The notes under the pieces: generated by a model
The model's database searches: none
Seen by the model: only the letters and a program-made list of their open reading frames with translations
What the model was told of the DNA's origin: nothing
Shown: piece after piece, positions 1 through 10,700 of the stretch
Position numbering within the stretch: position 1 is the stretch's first letter
Layout of the letters: the number at the start of each line of letters is the position of its first letter
Made by a program: the position numbers and the translations under genes
DNA from: Paralithodes platypus
Lineage: Eukaryota; Arthropoda; Malacostraca; Decapoda; Lithodidae
Assembly: GCA_032716605.1 (NCBI GenBank)
Contig: CM064545.1
Location: 6,350,463-6,414,462 of the forward strand
Reading direction: 5' to 3'
DNA length: 64,000 nt

Positions 1-1552
1 TGAGCAAATGTAATGCTGCTGTAGACAGTGCTCCCCAGGTGACACCTTGTAGCTTCTATATTCCAACACCTCTGACCCTTTTTGCTTTCCCTTTTGACAT
101 TTGGTTTGAACCATATGTTGTACTTGGCATGGCCAGCATGATGAATCAGAAGAATCAAGATGTCTGTGTCATCTGCAATCACAACAGTATTGTTCTTTTC
201 TGCACATTCCACAGCTGCCTCTACTAAGAAAACATCAGAATCACCCTTGGCATGGAGAACGTCACAACCCACTGCCTCAAGTCTGCTCCCTAGCATGTTG
301 ATGAACCTTTGTTTGTTCTGCGAGTTTGACAGAAATTCTTCTTTCTTGGTCTGTAGGGCCATTGTTGAATCAAAGTGCACTGCAGCACCAATGCAGCCAC
401 CACTTCTTCTTGTGTGTGTACTGTCCTTGGTACTAGGGGACTCAAGGTAGCCATCAAACACAACAGTGGCGCCACTCTCCCATACCTGTGAATGACATAT
501 GTAGTGTATGCTTTCAGAATTTCATCCCAGGCAGATCCTTGTCCAGGGGATTCTGTGAAGGAGAGAGCACCTCCATCAAGGACAAACTGAGCCTGGTCTG
601 GTGGTTTGGGGGCTGCCTCAATTGTAGAATACCAGGCAGGTCTCATCATATGTGGTGACTCAAACATTGCAGGTGGGTAGGAGCAGAGTTCATATTTGAA
701 TACCTCAGTTAAGTCACCACATCTAGTGCCTGCTGTTACCAGATGATGGAAAAGTAGTTGGGAGTCCACATGTACTACATCATCTCTAATCTTCACTGAG
801 GTTTTTGTGTCCATTGTTATTGCCTGGTTCTTCTTGCGGAATGTGTACTCGGCTACATTTTGGCCTGTCATGTTTTGCACATCACTAGAGTCCTTGTTCA
901 TCCTTGTTTCTGCTGGTCTCTTTGTGTTGTTCACTGGTGGTGAATGTCTCGCCAGTGAAATCCTGCATGGCACTATTCACTTCAGCACAAGAGGGAGTGG
1001 AGAGAACCCAGGTGAGGCGCTGTGTTTCTGTGAATCCGCTTCCTCTTACTAAGCCTCCTCTTGTCTTCAAAGCTCGCATAAGGCACTGCTCTATGGCAAG
1101 ATCAGTTGAGATGCCTCCCCAAAGTCTTTCTGAGCGGCGCACAACATGCAGTCCATTCATGAAATGTCTGTACACCTCAGGACGGTCGACCTCAAGTGTA
1201 AGCATTCTCTGCAAATACACGTGCACACACTTAACATATAGATTATGGCCAGAGGCCACAAGGAATGGCAACATGTCATAGAGGCACTGAAGCTGAAGTG
1301 CCCAGTCACCAACTCTTTCTGCCTTGATGAATCTGCGTAACAAATCCACCATTTCCATATACTGCAACCAGAGTCTAGCTACACGGTAGTTGCATGACTT
1401 CTCTTTCTCTGTCTCCAGTCTTTTGCGTAGTAGCTTCACAGCCTCACTGTTATCAACATCAGAAGGGGATATTGACCCAGACAGAATACCTTCCAAAAGG
1501 CATTTCAAGGCAGGAAGAAGGTGGTCTTCTACAGCATCATCGGGGGATTCTG
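1..1552 (-). pseudogene. Broken gene, uncharacterised protein with PIN/FEN-like C-terminus
   Basis: I do not recognise a named family. Read on the minus strand, the first segment (about 1549 to 895) is open and holds a conserved-looking helical region with LWLQYMEMVDLLRRFIKAER, then VYRHFMNGLHVVRRS and STDLAIEQCLMRALKTRGG. The frame shifts near 895; the next segment reads MTGQNVAEYTFRKKNQA and FVLDGGALSF. It shifts again near 487, in a G run, into a third frame with VVFDGYLESPSTKDS, LEAVGCDVLHAKGDSDVFL and VVIADDTDILILLIHHAG and is open to the window edge. The acidic pattern (FDGY, KGDSD, DDTD) resembles metal-binding residues of PIN/FEN-type nuclease folds; that reading is inference. A splice-acceptor-like TACTACAG ends at 1550, so coding probably starts there as an internal exon. 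Two frame breaks mean this copy cannot make the full protein. It is perhaps a multi-copy or transposon-associated gene; whether it is host or mobile is unknown. Confidence 0.6.
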
Positions 1553-1739
1553 TAGTAATGTAATAATTTAATACTAGGCCTAAACTTGTACTTTCTATTC
1601 TACATGCAACAATACATTTTATCATTGTTTGAGGTAAGGCAAAATATCCATTTAGAATACAACAAAATGACATTTTTAAATGATTAAATGTGAACGTGTT
1701 ATATTCTTGCATGTGTTTTTCGAATAACAAAAATGGGTC

Positions 1740-2189
1740 AAGATCCGCCTTAAACTATTCAATCACTCTAATATTCACTTCAACTATTAAAAACACAATA
1801 TAAATAATGTTTGGCTGCATTGGTACAACATCTAAAATACCATTGGCATTGATTAGGACACCCTCTTACCCTTTCAATTACCTTTTTTAATTGTGTTATG
1901 CTATTTTATGGGCCGGGTTAACTATCCCCTTAAAAAATATGTTCCATTAATTAGATTTTGGTAAACTTTTGATTTTTGAATTACTTTATGCCTAAGGAAA
2001 CATAAAACAAAAGTTTCGAAACTATTGCAATTTGTTTTGGGTATAACCACATATTGCCTGGACTATATCCCTTATCGGCCACGGACATAATCAATCATAG
2101 ACCAAAACTATACTGTCTATAGTTTGAGGTGGCTGGTGGAGGTATAGTATTTACTATACAAACTTGTCTATTCTGTGTTTACTTTGTCT
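1740..2189. other. AT-rich non-coding stretch
   Basis: No coding pattern, RNA gene or recognisable repeat seen. Several T- and A-rich runs occur. It could be intron or intergenic DNA upstream of the minus-strand broken gene. Confidence 0.4.
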
Positions 2190-2266
2190 CCCTGTCTCTT
2201 CCTCCTCCTTGTATTGCTTCCTTCCTTCACCTCCTCTTACTTACTCCCTCTCCTCTATTCTCCTCC
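2190..2266 (+). repeat. Polypyrimidine tract, left part
   Basis: Almost pure C/T on the plus strand, built from TCCTCC, CTTCCTTC and CTTACTTACTCCC words. The same words form the long tract at 5886-6420, so the two are best read as one tract split by the insertion of CR1-like copy 1. Confidence 0.6.
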
Positions 2267-2795
2267 TTTCTAATTTACATCAACGACATAGATGAGGGCC
2301 TCACCTGTACAATCTCAAAATTTGCTGACGATACAAAAATTGCAAATAGCGTACTCGCAAAAGAACAAGTTGAAAATATGCAACACAATCTAGATAAGTT
2401 GTCATGTTGGGCCCAAATTTGGCAAATGAGTTTCAATGCGGATAAATGTAAATTACTACATATCGGATACCAAAATGAGAAAGCAAACTATTCGATGAAT
2501 GGCACTCAGCTTAAGAATGTAAACAGAGAAACCGATCTTGGAGTAACAATATCGAGTAACCTAAAACCGAGTCAACAATGTTCAGAAGTTGTTAAGAAGG
2601 CAAACAAAATAATTGGTTTTATAGGCAGGTCATTTGAGCATAAATCCTAAGACGTTATCCTAACCCTTTACAATTCCTTAGTCCGCCCTCTTCTGGAATA
2701 CTGCGTTCAATCCTGGTGCCCTTATTACCAATAAGATATAAACAAGCTAGACCGAGTTCAACGTAGAGTTACCAAAATTATACCTAGCCTAAAGA
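2267..2795 (+). pseudogene. CR1-like LINE copy 1, RT fragment (5' part)
   Basis: This stretch aligns almost base for base with 10191-10720 in CR1-like copy 2. It starts inside the reverse transcriptase domain at LIYINDIDEGL, and keeps the catalytic KFADDTKIANSV motif and the thumb region. A stop interrupts it after GFIGRSFEHKS (near 2648), and a second lesion changes the YYQKDINK region. The copy is severely 5'-truncated: endonuclease and the first half of RT are missing. It is interrupted at 2795 by LINE-B and resumes at 5349. It is non-functional. Confidence 0.88.
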
Positions 2796-3119
2796 ATAAT
2801 AATAATAATAATAATAATATTTATTCAGTTAGCAATTTACAGAGTTGGTACGGTACCACATAGTATGTTACAAATATGACATGTACTAGCTTTGCATAAT
2901 TCCAACTAAGGATAGCCCAATAACGCCGTTAGGCGTATTTCCATTGGGGTCCTTGTGGGATTAGGTTAGCTGGGGAAAAGGGGAGGATAAAAGAAATAGA
3001 TAATTTAGAGAAAGTATTTCTAGGGGGTTATTTTAAGATACCTTACATCCTATGGTAAATATCATTAATCCGTAAACAGTAATCATTTCAGTTTGGTTTG
3101 CCTATCTCTTATGTCGTAT

Positions 3120-3366
3120 TTAGTAGTAGACATAAGCTTGGTGCTCCCTTCTCGCAGCTGTCCGGTTCAGGTGTTCCTTCAGGCTACGTCTGAAGGAATA
3201 CAGTGTTCTCCTTTCACGGACTGACTGGGGTAGGTCGTTCCAGTATTTGATGGCAGTGAAGAAGTATGTTTGCTTACCCTGTCCTTGGATTCTCGGGACC
3301 TTAAAATTAAACATCCTGTTTCTTGTATTAAGTCCACTCCTCTCATTTGCTTTTACAAAATCACTC
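3120..3366 (-). pseudogene. LINE-B ORF2 C-terminal segment
   Basis: Coding continues past the MITE with FVKANERSGLNTRNRMFNF, GQGKQTYFFTAIKYWNDLP and SFRRSLKEHL, and stops at 3120. The YWNDLP-SFR-LKEHL pattern is the usual ORF2 C-terminus in CR1/Jockey-type LINEs. Downstream (to the left) is the 3' UTR and the (ATT)n tail. It is separated from its RT by the TTAA element. Confidence 0.8.
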
Positions 3367-3370
3367 TTAA

Positions 3371-3808
3371 CCCGTACAGCCCCAGCGACGCGTCTGGCGC
3401 GTCGGCGATGTATGTAACGCACAACCCCAGCGACGTGTCTGACGAGTCACCCTAATTGCTCCGACCGTAACCTAAGGTGTAGCCACTCGAGAGGGCTCAG
3501 ATTTGTATGGGAACTGTGTACGTATCCCACGCAACCGTGCCGATGGTTGAAAACTCTCAAAGTCCACGTGCGTGCGCGTGAGCGCGCAATAACCTGTTTT
3601 TTGGGGGTAATTGCCTTAAATTGTTTACTCTTGTAAAATACGTTTTCGGGGGCTCTGTAGGACCATTCTTTAAGCTTTTTGAGCGGTTTTTCGTGGTTTT
3701 TCCTTCATTCCTAACCCATTCGCTATTGTTTCTGGAATAAAACCATTTTTTGAAAACCGGCCGGGTTCTGGTGAACAAACAATACAAAACTAGCCGGGGC
3801 TCCACGGG
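3371..3808 (-). mobile_element. piggyBac-like TTAA MITE, family 2, copy 1
   Basis: This 438-bp non-coding element is about 90% identical, in reverse orientation, to the copy at 24883-25317. Its terminal inverted repeat is of the type CCCGTMCAGCCCCRGC. One flank has TTAA (3367-3370). The other end (near 3808) lacks the second TTAA, so that junction is altered or deleted. The sequence has a GC-rich sub-terminal run of GACGCG/GGCGCG words. It encodes nothing convincing and would need a transposase supplied elsewhere. It sits in the LINE-B ORF2. Confidence 0.78.
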
Positions 3809-5330
3809 CTCTGGAGCTCTGTCATAGAAAATTTTGAAGGCATTAGTGAGCCTGATTTGTTTGGCCCTGTCAGAGACATTGAGCATACCTAGTGACTGAA
3901 GTTGTTCCTGGCCAACATGTGATCTGGGTCCCAGATTCAGCATGAACCTAACCATTTTATTTTGAGTGACCTGAAGTTTGTGCTGTGCTGATTTAGATGA
4001 TGCAGAGTACCAGGATGACACAGAATAGTCAAAATGACATTGAACAAGCGCTTGGCAAAGGGTCTTTTTGGTCGCCGCTGGGAAGCATCCCACCTGTCTA
4101 TACAGGTATTTTATACGTGCTCTACACTTACACAGGATAGATTCCAAAACTGTTTCACCTGACAAACTCGAGTCCAGTTTTAGTCCGAGATATTTAACTT
4201 GTGACACTGTTGTTATAGGAATATCATTACAGTTGACCGAGAAGCCCACAATGTCTTTCAGTTTGCGTTTTGTCCCACATAAGATGGCTTCCGTCTTGCC
4301 CAGGTGAAGAGATAGTCTATTGTCCACTAGCCATTCACTACATGATTCTAGTTCTTTGGAAAGTGAAGCGGCAATACTTATTGGGTCTTTTCCTGAAATC
4401 AGAAGCACGCTGTCGTCAGCATACAGTAATAATTTACACGAGACGCTCAGTTCCATGTCGTTCACATAACAGAGAAAGAGTAAGGGACCAAGGATGCTTC
4501 CCTGTGGGACCCCACAGTTAATTGGCATAGGATCAGATATATTATCATCAATTTTGACTCTTTGTGTTCTACCACTAAGATAAGATTTAAACCAGTTCAC
4601 AGACCCAATGCCCATTGCTTGTAGTTTATTACATAGTATATCATGGTCTACTGTGTCAAACGCTTTTTGTAGATCAAGAAGAACCATACCGGTGTAGTTA
4701 CCTTTAGACATTTCTTTACGAATGTGATCTGTTAAGTGGATGAGACAGGAGTCAGTCGAGTACATGCATCTGAAACCTGATTCAAACTTATAAAATAGAT
4801 AATTTTCTTTGAGGTAGTGTTCAATTTGGGTGTATACCGCTCTTTCAAGGATTTTAGATACAATACATAATATGCTAACTGGTCTGTAGTTGCCAACTTC
4901 TAGTTTATTTCCTTTCTTGAATAGAGGGGTTACAATAGCTTCCTTCAGTTCAGCAGGTACAGTGTTGGTGTTAATTGACAGGTTGATGTGGGTTAGGGGA
5001 CCTCCTATACCAATGGCTCCATCTCGTAGAAATTTGGCAGGAATTTTGTCTGGTCCTGTGCTTTTATGTAGGCCTACATTCAGGTTAGAGAGCTCGTCAA
5101 ATGTGTATTTTGGTGTAACATTTTGCAATCCAAATGTGTTTGGGTGTATGCCTTTATCTCTGTAGAAATTTCGAAAGGTGGCCGTTGTTGTCGTGTATTT
5201 TTTGAGAAGTTGCGGTAGGTTCTGTGCAAGTGTGTTTGCTATGATGGTGAAGAAGGTGTTGAAGTAGGTTGAAATTTTTCGTTTATCGTGGCAAACCTGA
5301 TCATTAATGTTGAGAGCAATATTAGTGTTA
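3809..5330 (-). pseudogene. LINE-B reverse transcriptase, main coding segment
   Basis: This is an open frame of roughly 500 codons carrying RT motifs in order: the NYRPVS fingers motif, QKAFDTVDHDIL, GVPQGSILGPLLF and the YADD catalytic box (at about 4405), followed by WLVDNRLSLHLGKTEAIL and a thumb region with VKYLGLKLDSSL. The N-terminal side is open to about 5330 without a convincing initiator, consistent with 5' truncation of an ORF2. The frame runs out into the MITE after KIFYDRAPEP. It would copy LINE RNA into DNA at a nicked target if intact. The RT core itself shows no stop. Confidence 0.83.
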
Positions 5331-5348
5331 GACGAATCCCTTGCCTTG

Positions 5349-5901
5349 CCATACGAGGAGCGTATTAGAGAATTAAATCTATTTCCTTTAACCCAGCGCA
5401 GATTAAGAGGTGACTTAATTCAAGTGTTCAAAATCATCAAAGGCATCGACAATATGAACTGTAGTAAGTACTTCACTATCGACCAATCTAATTACACGAG
5501 GGGAAACGGTTGCAAAATTATTGGTAAATCTTTTAATTCACAAGAATCTAAGAATTTCTTCTTCAATCGAGTTGTCAACTTGTGGAATGGACTTCCCCGA
5601 GACGTTATAGACTGCAGCACCGTTGATTCATTTAAACTCCGCCTAGACAAATATCTCGCATCAAACCCGCGACTGACTGAGTTTGTAAATGAATAACTTT
5701 ATTTTATCCTCCCCTCAGTTACTAACCCATCTGTCCCCTACTAACTTCCTAATCCTGCCACGGACATTAGTTCCCTTTCCAATGTTCCCTTACCCACTCT
5801 AAACCACTGTTTGGACACTTGATCCTCAGTGTTTTGGAGGACAAGCAGCCTAGAAGGGTCACTAGAACTGTTGTTGCTTGATTTCCTTTGTACTCCTTTG
5901 T
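5349..5901 (+). pseudogene. CR1-like LINE copy 1, 3' part
   Basis: This resumes the element broken at 2795. It reads EERIRELNLFPLTQRRLRG, FFFNRVVNLWNGLPRDV and SFKLRLDKYLASNPRLT, stopping at 5696, then a 3' UTR ending in two units of the 10-bp tail TTTGTACTCC. It matches 10729-11300 of copy 2 closely. Immediately after the tail the long polypyrimidine tract begins. Confidence 0.88.
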
Positions 5902-6420
5902 ACTCCCTCTTCTATTGCATCCTTCCTTCTCCCCCTCCTCCTCCTCTTCGTTCTATTGTCTCCTTCCTGCACATCCTCCTACTTATTCCCTCTCCTCCCG
6001 TTTCCTTCCTTCTCCTCCTCTTACTCCTCCTTCTATTGCATCCTTCCTTCTCTTCCTCCTTCTATTGCATCCTTCCTTCACCTCTTCCTACTTACTCCCT
6101 CTCGGCCCTTCTCCTCCTCCTACCTCCTCCTTCTATTGCATCCTTCCTTCTCCCCCTCCTGCCTCCTCATCCTTCTATTGTTTCCTTCCTTCTCCTCCTT
6201 CTAATGCATCCTCCCTTCTCTCTCCTTCTATTGCTCCTTCCTTCACCTACTCCTACTTAATCTCTCTCCTCCCTCCTATGCCTCACTATATTGTATCCTT
6301 CCTTCTCCTACTCCTACTCCTCCTCCTTCCTTCTCCTCCTACTACTCCCTCTCCTTCCTATTCTTCTCTTCGCTTCCTCTTCCTCTCCCCAGTACCACCA
6401 ATACAACCTTCTATTTCAAC
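5886..6420 (+). repeat. Polypyrimidine tract, about 530 bp
   Basis: Almost uninterrupted C/T on the plus strand, with degenerate tandem words such as TTCTATTGCATCC and TTCCTTCTCCTCC. All three frames stay open for 100-180 codons because stops need purines; these ORFs are compositional artefacts. Such asymmetric tracts can form triplex (H-DNA). Same words as 2190-2266. Confidence 0.85.
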
Positions 6421-7016
6421 TTTTCCTTTGTTGAGTCTATAATTATTTAGTTTTTTCTTTCTTTGTTTTATTTCAACACGGAATTCGAACATTTACCTTT
6501 CAGTTACTTGTATTCGCTTTAGAATGAAGGAATACAGGGATATTATTTTAATATCGTTATTATTGTTATAATTTGTATTATTATTATTTAGATATTTGCT
6601 TTGATTTGAATACTTGATGGAGATAAGAGTTGCATTGAACATTCTTGCTCAATCATGTTTCTGCAATTTAGAGATATTACCGTTTGAAATGTTCAGGGGT
6701 AAGTCCCTAAACCCTCAGTTGGGGTCCTCACATCACCATTTGTTTTTCTTTTTTTTAGTAACAAATATTCAGGTACTGACGCTGTTTCATATAAAGCCGT
6801 TCATTAGTTTTATAGATGTCCAACTTACAAACAAAAACAAACAAACTTGCAGACACACAAACTGCACAGATAGACAAAGACGATCACATAATCTTCGCAA
6901 ACTTCAGTTGGTGGCAGTTAAGGCTTCAAATTATAATTGCATTACAGTCTGTCTCTATATCTGGACGTGTTGTATGTTGATTGAAGGTTGTATATATTTT
7001 GAATGATCTACGCTAA
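6421..7016. other. Non-coding stretch
   Basis: AT-rich DNA with no coding pattern or recognised repeat apart from short ATT runs near 6550-6595. It ends at the (TC)n array that borders the CR1-like tandem pair. Confidence 0.4.
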
Positions 7017-7040
7017 AATCTCTCTCTCTCTCTCTCTCTC
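7017..7040 (+). repeat. (TC)n microsatellite at the 5' edge of CR1-like copy 2
   Basis: About eleven TC units. A second (CT)n array closes the CR1 pair at 14524-14559, which suggests that insertion occurred inside a TC array. Confidence 0.85.
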
Positions 7041-7679
7041 AGGGCACCTAAGACCAGGAAGCGTTTTTGTATCCCTGGTGGTGGTGTGGACGACGTAGTT
7101 GCAGCAGTTGACGAAGTATCAAAGCTGTCCCCTGCTAATACAATGTACGTCATCCACGTTGGATCCAACGATGTACAGCGAACCCGGTCGGAAGATTTGC
7201 TTTTAAAGTACCAGCAGCTGATCAAGTCGTTTAAGGAGAAGTCATCAAGGATCATCGTCTCAGGAATCGTCCCCCGGCTCGGTGTAGAGAGCCGATTTTA
7301 CAACATATCCACCAGCACAAATCGTTGTCTAGCAAACCTCTGCAGGAAGGAGAACGTGGGATTCGTCGACACCTGGGACAATTTCTACTACGATGACTAT
7401 TTGTTTTCGGACAAAGGAGTTCATCTGAACCAGGTGGGAGCAGCACGTTTTGGGCGTTTTCTCAACGATGCAGTGACGGATTTTCGGAGAAGAAATCGAC
7501 TCAGCACAGGACAACCAGGAAGGAGGACCGAAGACAGCGAGGACGGCAACCTACAAAGGAATTCGTCTCCTACACGAAGCAGTCCGCAGCCATGGATCAA
7601 AAAACGCCATCAGAGAAGAAGCAGCAGTGACATAAATCATCCAACGCCAAGAAAAAAACAGAGGCAGGAGGACCAATAA
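7041..7679 (+). CDS. CR1-like ORF1 with SGNH-esterase-like domain (5'-truncated)
   Basis: The protein begins within the domain: SGNH block III is seen as MYVIHVGSNDVQ, followed by a Rossmann-like alternation with RIIVSGIVPRLG, and block V region LFSDKGVHLNQVGAARFG. A basic tail follows (RRRNRLSTGQPGRRTEDS, then KKRHQRRSSSD), suited to RNA binding. CR1 ORF1 proteins are known to carry esterase-like domains. Block I (the GDS serine) is missing because the copy is truncated at the TC array. In block V the residue three before His is Lys rather than the usual Asp, so catalysis is doubtful even in the family copy. The frame is open upstream of the first ATG at 7086, so no true start is present. 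The stop at 7677 lies 31 bp before the ORF2 ATG at 7711. Confidence 0.75.
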   Translation, partial: RAPKTRKRFCIPGGGVDDVVAAVDEVSKLSPANTMYVIHVGSNDVQRTRSEDLLLKYQQLIKSFKEKSSRIIVSGIVPRLGVESRFYNISTSTNRCLANLCRKENVGFVDTWDNFYYDDYLFSDKGVHLNQVGAARFGRFLNDAVTDFRRRNRLSTGQPGRRTEDSEDGNLQRNSSPTRSSPQPWIKKRHQRRSSSDINHPTPRKKQRQEDQ

Positions 7680-7710
7680 GGACCGAAGACAGCGAGGACC
7701 GAGGACAGCC

Positions 7711-10700
7711 ATGAACATAAATGTAGATCCGACAAGAACCAAAAATATTATTAACACCTTACGAGCGGCCTATGCGGTTTATTTATGTGTACCGCACAGC
7801 GGGGTGTTTTTAGCCAAAATAGGGCTGTTTACGTGATCATTTTCATGCCTAAATAAGACCCAGAACGTAAAACAAGTACCTATCCCTGAAAGGGCATAAA
7901 CAGAGCTTTCGAATGACACCATAACGATCCTTGTATGATGGATAGTTTTCTTGCAATAACCGTGCAACGCGAGTGCAAAAAGCAGGTAATTCGGTACTTT
8001 CAGTACATAATTGAGTATGTAGCGAGTGAGAGAGGGAGGAGGGAGCTGAGATTTGTGTCAGTAGGTTCGCCGCGGTGGTCTGGAGCAGTCATACGCTCGC
8101 TAGTCTCCTGCCACCACTTGTCTCTCTCTCTCAGCCACATTACGTGCTGAAATTGCCACTCGAGTTATGTCGAGCGCCGCCACATAGTCCAGCTTTATTT
8201 AACTCGACTTATGTTGCTCGCCGCTAAATAAGGGTTAAAGAGCGTTCCGTGAGTTCTAAAATAACAAATTTAAAGGTTTTCTATGCAAACGCTCGTAGCA
8301 TACGCAATAAATTTTCAGATTTAGAGGAGCTAGTGTTTACAGAAAATTATGATGTGATTGGCATAACAGAATCTTGGCTCAATACAGAAGATAGAGACTT
8401 TTTAGCAGAGTATTCACTTCCCGGTTATGTAATGTTTGAGAAAAGCCGAATAAATCGAAATGGAGGTGGCGTTTTACTTTATATCAAAGAAAGTCTTAAC
8501 CCTACCCTCTTGTCAAAACCTCAAATTGTGAACGTCGACGCATCTTTTGTGCTAATAAAGGATAATAAAGGTACACAAATAATACTTGCATTAATATACA
8601 GACCTCCAGCTCAATCAGTGCAAACTGACCGAGAAATTTATGAACAAATTGCAGATGTAAGTAACTCACAAGATACCGTAATTTTTGGCGACTTTAATTT
8701 ACCTGTGACCAAGTGGGGCGATACTCTTACTTCACACTCCGGACATGACTTGTATACGAACTTGCAAGAGAGTTCGCTTTATCAATTTGTTCGAACGCCG
8801 ACCCGTGGTAATAACGTTCTTGACATTGTACTTGCAACAAAAGAAGAATTAATAGAGAATTTGAATGTTGGTGATGAATTCAGTAACACCGACCATCGTA
8901 CGATAACTTTCACTTTAAAGTTTACTAGTAACGAACCAAATAGTAGCATCGAAAAAGTCCCTAATTTCAAGAAAGCAAACTTCCATAAACTTAGAGCTAT
9001 GTTAAAAGAAACTGACTGGAGCTTTTTAATTAACAATAATGACATAAATACATCTTGGAAGTTATTCGAAACCACTTACCTAAAAGCAGTGCAAGACTGC
9101 ATACCATCGAAAATACGGCGTCCAGGCCATAATAATAAGCCCAAATGGTGGAATAAAGATATTTCAAACTGCCTGCTTGCTAAAAAATTTGCTAATGATA
9201 GATTAAAATCCTCACAAAATGACGAAGAACGGGTGAAATTTGTAGAGCTACGACGCAAAGCCAAAAAGTTAATTAAGCAAAGTAAAAAGACCTTAGAGTT
9301 ACATATTGCGAATCAAAGTAAAACAAACCCGAAAGAATTCTATAGTTATATCAGAAAGAAAAAAGTAGTCACTTCAACTGTTGGACCGTTAGTCGATGAA
9401 AATGGAGAATACACCAAAGACGAAGTACAAATGAGTAATGCCCTCAATACCTTCTTTGCATCAGTTTTTACAACAGAAGACCTCAGTGATATCCCTACAC
9501 CATCGCCGATTCAGATTGATAATTCAGATGTTCTAAGCAATATCACCGTTACAGAGAGAGAAGTATTGAATTGTTTAGATAAACTCAAGGTAAATAAAAC
9601 GCCTGGACCTGATACAATCTCGCCTAGAGTTCTGAAGGAAGCTAAGGATGAGCTCTCCAAACCACTGACATTACTATTCAATAAATCCTTGCAGTCTGGA
9701 ACTATGCCTGATCAGTGGAAGCTAGCCAACGTAACACCGATATTCAAAAAAGGCAGCAAATCCCTACCCAGTAACTATCGTCCAATTAGCTTAACCTCAG
9801 TTGTATGTAAAATGCTAGAAACGGTCATACGAGACAGACTCGTAAATCACTTAGAGGAAAATAACATACTTAGAGATACTCAACACGGCTTTCGTAAAAA
9901 ACGTTCCTGTTTAACAAACCTCTTAGACTTCTTCCACGATATCCTCAACCTCTACGATGAGAGTAAAGCTGTAGATATTATATACCTTAATTTTCAAAAG
10001 GCCTTTGACAAAGTTCCCCACAAACGTTTACTGCTAAAACTAAAAGCGCATGGAATACAAGACGGTGTGTTGAAATGGATAGAAAATTGGCTCAGCGACA
10101 GAAAGCAAAGAGTAGTCATAAACGGTAAGGCATCTAAATGGACCAATGTAAGTAGCGGGGTACCCCAGGGATCGGTACTAGGACCAATTCTCTTTCTAAT
10201 TTACATCAACGACATAGATGAGGGCCTCACCTGTACAATCTCAAAATTTGCTGACGATACAAAAATTGCAAATAGCGTACTCTCAAAAGAACAAGTTGAC
10301 GATATGCAACACAATCTAGATAAATTGTCATGTTGGGCCCAAATTTGGCAAATGAGTTTCAATGCGGATAAATGTAAAGTACTACATATCGGATACCTAA
10401 ATGAGAAAGCAAACTATTCGATGAATGGCACTCAGCTTAAGAATGTAAACAGAGAAACCGATCTGGGAGTAACAATATCGAGTAACCTAAAACCGAGTCA
10501 ACAATGTTCAGAAGTTGTTAAGAAGGCAAACAAAATAATTGGCTTTATAGGCAGGTCATTTGAGCATAAATCCAAAGAAGTTATCCTAACCCTTTACAAT
10601 TCCTTAGTCCGCCCTTTTCTGGAATACTGCGTTCAATCCTGGTGCCCTTATTACCAAAAAGATATAAACAAGCTAGAACGAGTTCAACGTAGAGTTACCA

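Larger units (their letters stand above)
2796..5348 (-). mobile_element. LINE-B, 5'-truncated non-LTR retrotransposon
   Basis: This minus-strand LINE lies inside CR1-like copy 1. Its 3' end is at the left and ends in an (ATT)n tail (the AAT array at 2799-2821 on the plus strand). The RT reads leftward from about 5330: TGPDKIPAKFL, NYRPVSILCIVSKILE, GMVLLDLQKAFDTVDHDIL, NCGVPQGSILGPLLF and the catalytic LLYADDSVLLI, then the thumb and a C-terminal YWNDLP-type tail ending at 3120. It resembles the CR1/Jockey group (Daphne/Rex1-like), but the exact clade is uncertain. The endonuclease domain is absent, so it is 5'-truncated. A 438-bp TTAA MITE splits the coding sequence at 3371-3808. Confidence 0.85.

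Noticed and set aside
2129..2650. A 173-codon gene starting in the pyrimidine tract with a signal-peptide-like start
   Set aside because: The hydrophobic start is translated polypyrimidine DNA fused by chance to a truncated CR1 RT fragment.
5829..6442. Three overlapping ORFs of 108-184 codons in the pyrimidine tract
   Set aside because: Stops need A or G, which are almost absent; the Leu/Pro/Ser composition is compositional.
7779..8150. ORFs inside the 480-bp MITE, also seen in its second copy
   Set aside because: Short, lacking any domain, and explained by high identity of the two MITE copies.
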